64,000 nt of DNA from Bin80 sp965209015 (GTDB taxonomy: Bacteria > Bacteroidota > Rhodothermia > Rhodothermales > Bin80), in NCBI GenBank assembly GCA_965209015.1, contig OZ242367.1:3150136-3214135 (forward strand), in the 5' to 3' direction. This document shows, in pieces, positions 29,301 through 38,034 of the stretch; positions within the stretch are counted from its first letter, which is position 1; every line of letters starts with the position of its first letter. A program made the position numbers and the translations under genes. The notes beneath the pieces are model-generated. The model worked only from the letters and a program-made list of their open reading frames with translations. It was not told the DNA's origin and did not search any database.

Positions 29301-30461
29301 ATGCGCATTGGAATTACTTGTTACCCAGTGTACGGTGGAAGTGGGGTGGTCGCCACTGAACTCGGCAGAGCACTTGCCTCTCGGGGGCATGAAATCCACT
29401 TTATCGCCTACTCGCTTCCTTTCCGATTAAGTAAGGTCACAGAGAACATCTACTTTCATGAAGTGAGCGTAAATCGTTATCCTCTTTTTGATTTTCCACC
29501 GTATGCACTCTCACTCACAAGTAAGATGGTGGATGTGGCTAAATACGAGAAATTAGACCTGCTTCATGTACACTATGCAATTCCGCACGCAACCAGTGCT
29601 GTATTGGCACGTGATATCCTCAAAAAGCAATCTCGTTCGGTGCCAGTGGTAACCACGCTACATGGTACTGATATTACTATCGTTGGACAGGATGCTTCCT
29701 ATACTCCTGTAGTTACCTATTCCATCAATGCCTCAGATGGGGTTACTGCCGTTTCCAACTTTTTACGTCAGGAGACCTACGATGCATTTGACATAGAGGT
29801 CCCCATTGAGGTCATTCCAAATTTTATTGATACAAAGCATTTCTACCGGTTGGAAAAAGAGCATTTTCGAAAAGCAATCTGTGCAGGTGACCAAAAAGTG
29901 GTTGTACATGTCTCTAATTTCCGACGCATAAAAAATGTCTCTCATGTAGTTGAGGTCTTTCACCGAATTCTGCAGGAGGGATTATCCGCAAAATTGCTCT
30001 TAGTTGGGGACGGACCGGATCGCTCCAACGTTGAACAACTCTCACGAGATCTTGGAATTCAGGATTCGGTGCGATTTCTTGGAAAACAAGATCCTGTTCA
30101 AGAAATTTTATCCATTGCCGACTTGTTTCTGCTGACCAGTGGATCTGAGTCGTTTGGACTGGCCCCCCTGGAAGCAATGGCCTGTGGCGTGCCTGTTGTT
30201 TGTAGCGATATTGGGGGATTACCAGAGTTGATCAATGGAAGTGGAGCCGGAATGCTCTGCCCTGTGGGAAATATTGAGGCATTCTCAAAGGCGTGCATCT
30301 CAATCCTCACGGATGACTCACTCCACGCAAAGATGGCGAAGCATGCACGGGGGTATACCGTCCGTCACTATGATACCAACTCAATTGTCGCCCAGTATGA
30401 GGCTTATTATCAGAAAATTATTGACAATACCATCGCTACAATTCCTGATAAAACAGCATGA
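29301..30461 (+). CDS. bshA: N-acetyl-alpha-D-glucosaminyl L-malate synthase (bacillithiol synthesis)
   Basis: The protein has 386 residues, the usual length. It is a GT4 glycosyltransferase joining UDP-GlcNAc to L-malate, the first step of bacillithiol synthesis. The N-terminus GITCYPVYGGSGVVATELG and the following HFIAYSLPFRL are characteristic of BshA. TTLHGTDITIVG near residue 117, RRIKNV near residue 214, and the nucleotide-sugar motif ESFGLAPLEAMACGVPVV near residue 285 are all present. bshB and bshC are not in the window. Confidence 0.95.
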   Translation: MRIGITCYPVYGGSGVVATELGRALASRGHEIHFIAYSLPFRLSKVTENIYFHEVSVNRYPLFDFPPYALSLTSKMVDVAKYEKLDLLHVHYAIPHATSAVLARDILKKQSRSVPVVTTLHGTDITIVGQDASYTPVVTYSINASDGVTAVSNFLRQETYDAFDIEVPIEVIPNFIDTKHFYRLEKEHFRKAICAGDQKVVVHVSNFRRIKNVSHVVEVFHRILQEGLSAKLLLVGDGPDRSNVEQLSRDLGIQDSVRFLGKQDPVQEILSIADLFLLTSGSESFGLAPLEAMACGVPVVCSDIGGLPELINGSGAGMLCPVGNIEAFSKACISILTDDSLHAKMAKHARGYTVRHYDTNSIVAQYEAYYQKIIDNTIATIPDKTA

Positions 30462-30566
30462 GGGACGGATAGATTGAATAATCATTCCATCTTAGACATG
30501 TGCGGTTATACATGAGATTCGCTCTGGCAAATCAGGTGTCTAATCATTCTTAGGTATATAATTCCC

Positions 30567-30613
30567 CAATTGAGTCTCTTTTTAAAATTCCTCAATTGGA
30601 TGATTTTTTGAGG
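30567..30613 (+). repeat. 47-bp inverted repeat, left copy
   Basis: This sequence recurs in reverse orientation at 37147-37193, with about 85% identity by eye and one small gap. It contains an internal palindrome, CAATTGAG with CTCAATTG. The copies bracket the IS110 remnant and the first large surface-protein gene and look like the ends of an old insertion sequence. Confidence 0.65.
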
Positions 30614-31559
30614 GATTTCGAAAGAGGTTCCCATACTGAATCGCGTGGTCCGACTAAACTGAGCCAGTTTAAGCCACAATTCAGCGGGGACAGCAGGTGA
30701 AAATAAAGAATTTTGAAAGAGGCTCCGGGTGACAATCTCATTGTCTTGGAGACAGTAGACCTTGAAGCATTGTTGATTCGGTCATCGGCATTTGATCGCT
30801 TACTTCTGGAATTATGAAGCCCCGAGAAAATTGCTGCATTCGGCAATGATGTTCGGGGAGCACTGGTCGCTGTGGCCGTTTGGATTGGATGCTTACGGCT
30901 ATATTCTTCCCGAACTGAACTCAATCTTAAATTCCAAGGAATCAGGTTTAAGAACTGTATTAATAAACGATCTCTGCAAATCGGCATTGATAATCTTGTT
31001 CATGAGGTTTTGAATCGCTCTCAGAGGCATGACCTACGATATGGATGATACTGTAAAAGAACTCCAATCTATTCGTCAATCAATTGTTGATGATGGGCTG
31101 GTTTGCTGTGGAAAGGATATGATTGAAATCCTGACATATGTGTACATTGAGATTTAATCTGCTCACTTAGTCAGATTTAATTTACCCACCAAATTCATCT
31201 CGTTTGGAAAACTAAGTTTCACACATATTCCTTGACCATGCAACAAAATGTGTGAAATTTTGCAGGGCGCATCTTTCGGAACCAGGGTTAGACGTCAAGT
31301 GTCACGATGAATTCCATTCGTGTATCGCTTCGGTTTGCTTGTTTAGGATTTACCAGACGAAAGGATATGAGCGATTTTGCCAAACTCGTTTATGGGCGTC
31401 TCAATCAACGGAGCGCCAACGTCTTATGGGGCACATCTGCTAAGTTGCCAACCTCACTATTGAACTTCCACACCGTGGAGTTAGATGAATTTTAGAGCAT
31501 ACTCAGCAAAACCCAAATCCGCAAGCATCCGTTGCGAAACACGATAGAGTTCACACCGT
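30614..31559. other. IS debris and short frames, about 950 bases
   Basis: On the minus strand next to the inverted repeat, a frame reads VYCLQDNEIVTRSLFQNSLF and continues towards the repeat, as the 3' end of a decayed transposase might; I cannot name its family. The rest has only short frames, apart from the 42-residue frame listed separately. Confidence 0.4.
31029..31157 (+). CDS. Possible small protein of 42 residues
   Basis: The frame is acidic and well formed: MTYDMDDTVKELQ at the start, VCCGKDMIEIL in the middle and YVYIEI at the end. The composition looks like real protein, but there is no clear ribosome site and it lies among insertion-sequence debris, so it may be a fragment. Confidence 0.3.
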   Translation: MTYDMDDTVKELQSIRQSIVDDGLVCCGKDMIEILTYVYIEI

Positions 31560-32468
31560 CTATGTGGTCACTCCAGAGCGCTGGTGTACGTCAAAAAGGT
31601 TTGGGTTATGGTCTACATCCTGTTTCCAAATAGTCCAGAGTACGGTCAGAACCTTCCGTTGGGTAGTTAGATGTGCAGAGGTCTCATTCCCTGTGCGTTG
31701 GAGCGAGGCGCTGTAAAATGACGCGACCTCGTTCGGTTCTTTGGTTTGTAAAGATGTCATCCAGCACCGATAGCTCACTGCTTTCAGTGCACGGATCCCG
31801 GTATGGTCCAGATGGAGCCCCGTCACCTTCTTCCCTGCACTCTCGCGCATACGAATCCCGAGTCCACAGTAGCGCCACAGCTTTTGCTTGGTGGCAAACC
31901 GGAATGGCGTTTGGATGAATGCACTGAATCGGTGTGCTCCTACCTTGCCAATGCCGGGGATGCACTGGAATCGGACAATCTCTGGGGATCGGTTCCCCAG
32001 ATCCACCATCGTCGCAAGGGAGGTCTTCATCATTGCGGTTGCATGATCCAGATTCGCGTAGTGGAGATCAAAGATGCGTCGCCGCTCATCGGTCGGTCGT
32101 TGATTCAGAACGTTCTTTCACTCAGTCCTGTGAAAGACGCTGGTTCCAGATCTATTTCACACGCCCGCCTGCGGATATTTCGCTTTGAGTTGATTTTTTA
32201 TCTGAGTCAGCTTTTTCTGGTGCTTTAAATACTCCTGAGTTGCAATCTTGAAATCCGCTCGGTGAATCTCGTCCGTAGGATAGACCTAATTCAATTCGCC
32301 TCATCGTAGCAAGCGGCTGAGGTTGATCGCATCCGTAAGATCATCCTTTCTGTGCCCCCGATGAATGAGCAAGTTTTGTAGAGGGTCGCACACGATCAAG
32401 TCAGTCACATGTGGGCGTAGAACCCCAGCGATCCAACCTGCCAGAGTAAACTCAATACACATGGGTTC
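31560..32468 (-). pseudogene. IS110-family transposase, broken
   Basis: Reading leftwards, the N-terminal RuvC-like part is recognisable: AGWIAGVLRPHVTDLIVCDP, then HRKDDLTDAINLSRLLR with the K-D-D and D-A residues expected of the DEDD domain. A stop follows, then KIATQEYLKHQKKLTQIKNQ, another stop and a frame change. The C-terminal Transposase_20 region with IPGIGKVGAHRFSAFIQTP is open to 31560. IS110 transposases act with a bridge RNA from the element ends; I could not find intact ends. The element is inactive. Confidence 0.87.
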
Positions 32469-33042
32469 TCATGAATCGCCGATGGAAGGTAAAATTTCAT
32501 GTAATCTTTGGCCCTGTCCGCCGTATCCTGACCACCTTTTGAGGTGAGCCATCCGCTTCCTTCATACCCGCGTTGCAAGCACTCTCCAAAACTCTGGAAT
32601 TCCAGCTATACACGAAGCTGGTAACCTCAGAACGCGAAGCGGGATGCCCAGAATTCAAAGTTTAATGGATCTCATAGACAAATTGATGGATGAACCCTGC
32701 GAAAATTCGCGCTGCGGAGAAAGGACGACCCAAGAAGCAGTCTCAAGGCTACGCAAGAAGCCCGAAACCAAGCCTGTAACTTGGATAGGAAGCTACAGAA
32801 TTGATGTATAGTTTTCTTTCTTTTTTCCATTCAACCCTAACTTAGGGCAACTGGATTATAGACGACACCAGACACGTTCAACCTTTGCGAAGCTGAACAG
32901 GTGGAGTCAAATGCTGACTTTCTCATGCGTAGTGGTTGAGGCAGGAGATTTTCACCTGTCGCAAAAACAAGATATTCCCACGGCACACAAAAAACTCTTC
33001 CGCTTTCTTTGGATTCCGAGCAGTTGAACCAATCCGGATACG
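32469..33042. other. Intergenic stretch between IS110 remnant and surface-protein gene
   Basis: No supported gene. It should hold the 3' region of the large leftward surface gene, but I see no clear terminator hairpin with a T-run. Confidence 0.4.
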
Positions 33043-36000
33043 CTACTTCATCAGCATCATGCGACCCGTCTTCTGATATTTGGTCTCCGATCCTATCGCA
33101 ACCATCCGATAGAGATAGGTCCCTGATACAAGCTGAGTGGCATTCAATTCAATGGTACGGTTCGCACCCGCATCAAACGCTTGTGCAGGGTACTCCATTA
33201 CTTTACGTCCCAACATATCTACGACCTGCAGCATCACCTGCGCTCTCTCAGGAAGATCAAACTGGATCCTTGTTGACGGATTGAACGGGTTCGGATAGTT
33301 CCCATGGAGAGTAAACACGGCCGGAAGCTCGGTCGGCACTTGTGCTGACGTCGACGTATCATCGTCGGTGATCGTGAGTGTCACATCCTCTGGATCTGTC
33401 ACGCCCTGCGCATTCGTAGACCTTCCTTGCACCTGCACCGCTTTGTCCGGCGCATCTACTTCGTTGTCTACCGCCGTGATCGTGACAAACCCTGTACTGG
33501 TGAGTTCGCCCGCTGCAATCGTCAATGTCAGGTTATCGCTCAATAAATAATCCGATGCTGTGGCGGGTGCATTGGGGAGCACCGACACAGCAATTGAGGT
33601 CTCCTCATCAGATGCCCGGTTCAGGGTTGCCGTGACGGTCGTGGTCCCTCCATTTTCCGCGATTGTGGAGGGATCTACCATCAGCATCACCGCTGGTGCC
33701 GCCTCATCGTCGGTGATCGTGAGTTCTACATCCGCAGGATCTATGATCCCCTGCTCATTCGTCGCGGTGCCCTGCACCTGCACGGTCTTGTCCGGCGCAT
33801 CTACTTCATTGTCTACAGCCGTAAGGGTTACCAAACCTGTACTTGAAGTCTCTCCCGCCGCAACGGTCAGAATGGTATTCTGACCCAGCATCAGATCCGA
33901 TGCCATCGCCGGCGGATTGGCAAGCGTTGAGATCACCACCGTGGTCATGTCACTGGAGGGATGGCTGAGCATTGCCGTGACCGTGGTCCTGCCTCCATTC
34001 TCATTGATTGTAGAAGGATCCAGCATGAGCGTCACGGTTGATGCCTCTTCGTCATCGGTGATAGCCAGTTCCACCGCACTGGGCCCCGTTACCCCTTGGG
34101 TATTTTCTGCTGTGCCCTGCACCTGTACCGTTTTATCTGGTGCATCCACCGGATTGTCCACCGAGGTGATCGTCACTTCTCCCGTGCTCTCCGTTTCCCC
34201 CGCCGCAATCGTGAGTGTATTACCCGTCAGTGTAACATCGGACTCCGTTGCAGGTGAATCAGGAAGGACCGTCACCGTGATCGTGGTCTCCTCGGTGGAG
34301 GCTTCATTAAGCGTGGCGGTTACGGTGGTGGAGGCTTCATTTTCGCTGATGGAGGAACTTGAAAGATTCAGCGTCACCGTGAGCTCCATATCGTCATCGG
34401 TAATGGTCAACTCCACATCTGTCGGATTGATGATCCCTTGATTATTTGACGTCCCTTGCACGGTCACGATCTTGTCGGGGGCAACCACATCATTATCCAC
34501 GGCCGTGATCGTCACCCTCCCGGTACTTTCGGTGGCGCCCTCCGCAATCGTGAGTGTACTTCCACTTAACGTATAATCCGACGCGGTGGCCGGTGAGGTT
34601 GGGTCCACCGAGACCGTGATGGTAGTCTCTTCTCTGGCGGGTTGGTCAAGGATTGCCGTCACCGATGTGCTACCAGCATTTTCAGAAATGGAGGTAGAGG
34701 AAAGATTGAGGGTTAACGTCAGCGCTACATCGTCATCGGTAATGGTCAACTCCACATCTGCCGGATCAATGATCCCTTGATTATTTGATGTCCCTTGCAC
34801 GGTCACGATCTTGTCGGGAGCAACCACATCATTATCCACGGCCGTGATCGTCACCGTCTCCGTGCTCTCCGTTTCTCCTTGCGCAATCGTGAGTGTGTTC
34901 CCACTTAGCGTATAATCCGACGCGGTGGCCGGTGAGGTTGGGTCCACCGAGACCGTGATGGTGGTCTCTTCTCTGGCGGGTTGGTCAAGGATTGCCGTCA
35001 CCGATGTGCTACCAGCATTTTCAGAAATGGAGGTAGAGGAAAGATTGAGGGTTAACGTCAGCGTAACATCATCGTCAATGATCGTAAGACTGGTTCCGGT
35101 GACCGTCACATCATCCACCGTGCTGGTTCCAGTGATGATCACGGTCTCATCCGACTCGTCCACAGTATCCGAAGTAGGCGTCAGCGTGAACGTCCCGGTG
35201 GCAGACAGGTTATCCGACGGAATGCTGATTGTAAAATCGGAAACCTCGGCAAAGTCGGTGCCTGAGGTTGCGGTGCCCGATCCCACAGAGACCGTCACCG
35301 GTGTGGCGGTTGACCGAAGGACATTTAATGTACCGGTTACAGTTATCTGGGTGGCGGCATCCTCTTCCCCAATGATACTGGGATTTAGACTTAACTCAAC
35401 CGAGGGCTCAGGACAGACAACGCCAATACTGGAGGGAGTGATAGTGACATTCCCCTGATTGAGTATTTCGGCAGGGACACAGGTAAGGAGATTATTACTC
35501 AGGATAACTTCAAGACTTGCCTCAACATCATCAAACAGATCTGGATGTAGCTCCCTGAGTGAGTTGCCATCAAGGTTAAGAGTTTGTAAGTTGGTGAGTC
35601 CATCAAACAGATTTTGATTCAGATCTCCGATAGAGTTGCGATCAAGCCTAAGAGTTCGTAGGCTGGTGAGTCCATCAAACAGATCTTGATTCAGAAACCC
35701 GATAGAAGAGTTGTTATTAAGGTGAAGAGCTTGTAAGCTCGTGAGTCCATCAAACAGATCTTCGTGTAGGCTCGTGAGAGGGTTGTTTGTAAGCCTGAGA
35801 AAAATTAGACGGGTGAGTCCATCAAACAGATCTTCGTGTAGATCCGTGAGATCGTTATTATAAAGGTGAAGGGTATTTAGTCCGGTGAGTCCATCAAACA
35901 GATCTTGATGTAGACTCGTGAGAGAGTTGTTACTAAGGTAAAGCTGACGTAAGTTGGTGAGTCCATCAAACAGATCTTCGTGTAGACTCGTGAGAGAGTT

Positions 36001-36618
36001 CTGCTCAAGATAAAGATTTTGTAAGTTGGTGAGTCCATCAAACAGATCTGAAGGTAGACTCGTGAGAGAGTTCCCAATAAGAATGATATCCGTTAAGTTG
36101 CTAAGTCCAGCGAAATCACCAGAGTTCAGTTGAGTAATACCCCTCTGCAAAAAATTCAACAAAGTAATACTGCTCAGATCATCAGCGCTGACCTGACCAC
36201 AAGACATAGTCGATACCTGAGACAAAATCACTTCTATCACGACCTGACTCCGAGAACAGATATTGAACACTTTCGGATCCGTAAAATCCACTGCATCACT
36301 ACTTGCTACATCCCGAAGCTCGGCACTCGGCTCAGTTGGAGCCGTATAGCTTACCTTTCCCATATCGGATGCGATCACAGCACTGCTTAATGTGGGTATC
36401 ACCGTTTTCTCACTGACGGTAGAGGTGCCGCTGAGCGCTTGGTCTTCTTCAAATCTTCCGTTGGAAGTTTTCTTAACTGTGAAGGCAGAATTGGTCAGAT
36501 CACTGACAGAAGTGAGGCCCTCATTAAAGTTTGCCACCAAGGTGGTCTTATCTACCGTTGCAGAGGAAACAGTAGGAGGTGTGATATCTTGTGCCCACAA
36601 CGAACTTGGAAATACCAA
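33043..36618 (-). CDS. Large surface protein: leucine-rich repeats, Calx-beta repeats, type IX sorting domain
   Basis: About 1191 residues from the only in-frame start, a TTG at 36618. That start cuts the signal peptide short. The in-frame codons before it encode FCRIALPLILVLVFPSSLWA, a full signal core, but hold no start codon. The natural ATG at 36664 is one base out of frame because of a nine-G run. Domains in order: a Big/SwmB-like segment (PPTVSSATVDKTTLVANFNE), about nine 24-residue leucine-rich repeats of the L-x-x-L-x-L-x-x-N-x-L type (about 160-385), six Calx-beta-type repeats of about 98 residues (about 405-1090), and a C-terminal sorting domain with NYPNPFNPSTRIQFDLPE and GRKVMEYPAQ for type IX secretion. 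It is probably an adhesin displayed at the cell surface. This copy may be untranslated. Confidence 0.85.
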   Translation of the reverse strand: MVFPSSLWAQDITPPTVSSATVDKTTLVANFNEGLTSVSDLTNSAFTVKKTSNGRFEEDQALSGTSTVSEKTVIPTLSSAVIASDMGKVSYTAPTEPSAELRDVASSDAVDFTDPKVFNICSRSQVVIEVILSQVSTMSCGQVSADDLSSITLLNFLQRGITQLNSGDFAGLSNLTDIILIGNSLTSLPSDLFDGLTNLQNLYLEQNSLTSLHEDLFDGLTNLRQLYLSNNSLTSLHQDLFDGLTGLNTLHLYNNDLTDLHEDLFDGLTRLIFLRLTNNPLTSLHEDLFDGLTSLQALHLNNNSSIGFLNQDLFDGLTSLRTLRLDRNSIGDLNQNLFDGLTNLQTLNLDGNSLRELHPDLFDDVEASLEVILSNNLLTCVPAEILNQGNVTITPSSIGVVCPEPSVELSLNPSIIGEEDAATQITVTGTLNVLRSTATPVTVSVGSGTATSGTDFAEVSDFTISIPSDNLSATGTFTLTPTSDTVDESDETVIITGTSTVDDVTVTGTSLTIIDDDVTLTLTLNLSSTSISENAGSTSVTAILDQPAREETTITVSVDPTSPATASDYTLSGNTLTIAQGETESTETVTITAVDNDVVAPDKIVTVQGTSNNQGIIDPADVELTITDDDVALTLTLNLSSTSISENAGSTSVTAILDQPAREETTITVSVDPTSPATASDYTLSGSTLTIAEGATESTGRVTITAVDNDVVAPDKIVTVQGTSNNQGIINPTDVELTITDDDMELTVTLNLSSSSISENEASTTVTATLNEASTEETTITVTVLPDSPATESDVTLTGNTLTIAAGETESTGEVTITSVDNPVDAPDKTVQVQGTAENTQGVTGPSAVELAITDDEEASTVTLMLDPSTINENGGRTTVTAMLSHPSSDMTTVVISTLANPPAMASDLMLGQNTILTVAAGETSSTGLVTLTAVDNEVDAPDKTVQVQGTATNEQGIIDPADVELTITDDEAAPAVMLMVDPSTIAENGGTTTVTATLNRASDEETSIAVSVLPNAPATASDYLLSDNLTLTIAAGELTSTGFVTITAVDNEVDAPDKAVQVQGRSTNAQGVTDPEDVTLTITDDDTSTSAQVPTELPAVFTLHGNYPNPFNPSTRIQFDLPERAQVMLQVVDMLGRKVMEYPAQAFDAGANRTIELNATQLVSGTYLYRMVAIGSETKYQKTGRMMLMK
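34432..35109 (-). repeat. Two near-identical 339-bp Calx-beta units in tandem
   Basis: The unit beginning at 34432 recurs 339 bases later at 34771. Long blocks are identical or nearly so (for example the end block covering about 34575-34720 and 34914-35059), separated by a diverged patch of about 50 bases. This indicates a recent domain duplication or gene conversion. Confidence 0.8.
35560..36090 (-). repeat. Tandem 72-bp repeats encoding leucine-rich repeats
   Basis: The phrase GTGAGTCCATCAAACAGAT recurs at 35594, 35666, 35741, 35813, 35885, 35957 and 36029, spaced 72 bases except one 75-base step. Each period encodes one 24-residue leucine-rich repeat ending in D-L-F-D-G-L. Confidence 0.95.
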
Positions 36619-36653
36619 GACGAGAATTAAGGGTAGAGCGATACGACAAAATG

Positions 36654-36662
36654 CCCCCCCCC
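36654..36662 (-). promoter_or_regulatory. Nine-G tract after the start ATG, probable phase-variation switch
   Basis: On the coding strand the ATG at 36664-36662 runs straight into nine G (the first belongs to the ATG). With nine G the ATG frame leads to an unrelated product that ends within about 40 codons. With eight or eleven G the ATG would join the open frame and give a complete signal peptide for the surface protein. Confidence 0.7.
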
Positions 36663-36664
36663 AT

Positions 36665-37515
36665 TTTTTCCAATGAATTAGTGCTTACCAGAAAGTCCCA
36701 TATTTTTGACTTGGAGCGCTCTGGATATCTTTGTATGTGCATTTTTATTTTTGTATCTTGTGTGGAGTTGTCAGTTGACTTAGAATTGATGTTACTAGGC
36801 CGTAAACATCTATTTTAGCACTTTTTGATCTAAATACCAAATTATGTGTTTCGTTTTTACTTCATAGCATGAGTTGCTTGAAGTTCATGAAGTTGTTTTC
36901 TCATGGACTTGCTTGAGAGTTCAATACGGTAGGAAGGATGCACGAGTCAATACAGGATAGCATTAGCGATCCCACGATTCGCTATGGACGGGTGCAAGTG
37001 TTCAACAGGTAACTGGCTTATTGCAATGGTGAAATGTTTTTGGATTTGAACACCTAAAATCTGAAAAGATCTTCATGTTGCACTTGGCTGAGGGGCTGAT
37101 TTGCCCCCTAACATTCTTAGTACCCAGATTCATCAATCAGCAAAATTTCTCGAAAAATCATCCAATTGAGAAATTTTGAAAGAGTCTCAATTTATTCACT
37201 TTTGCTGACAAGTGTGAAGGAATGGCCTCCGAGGAAGTTGTCAGGGGGGCAGAGAAGTTTTGTCGTTAGACATTTTGGTGGGATCAATATTGTGCTCCTC
37301 CATGAACAGTTGAATACCTGAGTAGACAGATCAATGGAAACATTCAGGAAAGCGAAACTATCGATAGTGACAACAGAAGATTTGAAGCCTTCGGATTATA
37401 ACTCCATTCCTCATGTGGGGGACAGGTTAGACTTTGGGGCTCAACCATTCTTAGCAGAACTAAAAGCGGCATAGGCTCGGTTCGCCCCTTCTCTAACGAC
37501 TCTTCTCTCCCCTCA
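36665..37515. other. Intergenic stretch upstream of the surface-protein gene
   Basis: It holds the promoter region of the leftward surface-protein gene and, at 37147-37193, the right copy of the inverted repeat. A plus-strand frame at 37334-37474 (46 residues, beginning METFRKAKLSIVTTEDLKP) is open but has no ribosome site. Nothing else is recognised. Confidence 0.4.
37147..37193 (-). repeat. 47-bp inverted repeat, right copy
   Basis: This is the reverse complement of the copy at 30567-30613, with AATTGAG facing outward in both. Together they bracket 6.6 kb including the broken IS110 and the first large surface-protein gene. Confidence 0.65.
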
Positions 37516-38034
37516 TCAGAAATCGCAACGGTCATAGGTAGCGAACGAAAATCCCTCGTGCTTTTCTTCGTTCCTGAGTTCAAACTCTGTTCCAATCAGA
37601 TGTTCGTAGGCTGGGAAGTAGGTATCCCCATCGTATGACCCGTCCACAAGCGTTAATTCAAGTTGATCGGCGAATTTCAGACTTTCCTCATAAATTTCGG
37701 CACCACCAGCGATAAACACCTTTTCCGCAGTTTGCACCTTATCCAGAGCGGAGTCCAGAGAGAGACACAACTCAACGTCCGGGTGAATCCGTTTCTGGGG
37801 ATTCCGAGTCAGGGCAAACATCCGTCTGCCCGGCAATGGTCCGCCGAAATCCCGAATCAGTCCCTCACATGTCACTCGTCCCATGATCACCGGAAACCCA
37901 GACGTCAACCGTTTGAATCGTTGCATATCCTTGGGGATATGCCAAGGAAGACGCGACTCACGTCCAATACAACGGTTCTCACGAGCCAAGGCCGCAATGA
38001 CAATCACAATAGGATGTCTTACATATTCTCCCAA
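37516..38034 (-). CDS. folA: Dihydrofolate reductase
   Basis: The protein has 172 residues. Family motifs are IAALARENRCIGRESRLPWH at the N-terminus with the substrate-binding acidic position shifted as usual in the LPWHIPKDM segment, GFPVIMGRVTCE for cofactor binding, and FIAGGAEIYEESL. It reduces dihydrofolate, regenerating the cofactor consumed by ThyA. TTG at 38034 follows GGAGG and overlaps the MamK-like gene by 16 bases; a GTG at 38007 would start nearer to the conserved strand. It ends a leftward run thyA, amidase, mamK-like, folA. Confidence 0.95.
   Translation of the reverse strand: MGEYVRHPIVIVIAALARENRCIGRESRLPWHIPKDMQRFKRLTSGFPVIMGRVTCEGLIRDFGGPLPGRRMFALTRNPQKRIHPDVELCLSLDSALDKVQTAEKVFIAGGAEIYEESLKFADQLELTLVDGSYDGDTYFPAYEHLIGTEFELRNEEKHEGFSFATYDRCDF

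Noticed and set aside
30592..30987. 131-codon minus-strand frame
   Set aside because: Another frame of the same strand reads more like a decayed transposase end; this frame has no recognisable pattern and overlaps the inverted repeat.
31803..32228. 141-codon plus-strand frame
   Set aside because: It is the antisense of the IS110 transposase remnant.
35560..36090. Regular repeats that could be taken for a CRISPR array
   Set aside because: The 72-base period is a whole number of codons and encodes leucine-rich repeats in an open frame; the spacers are not unique.
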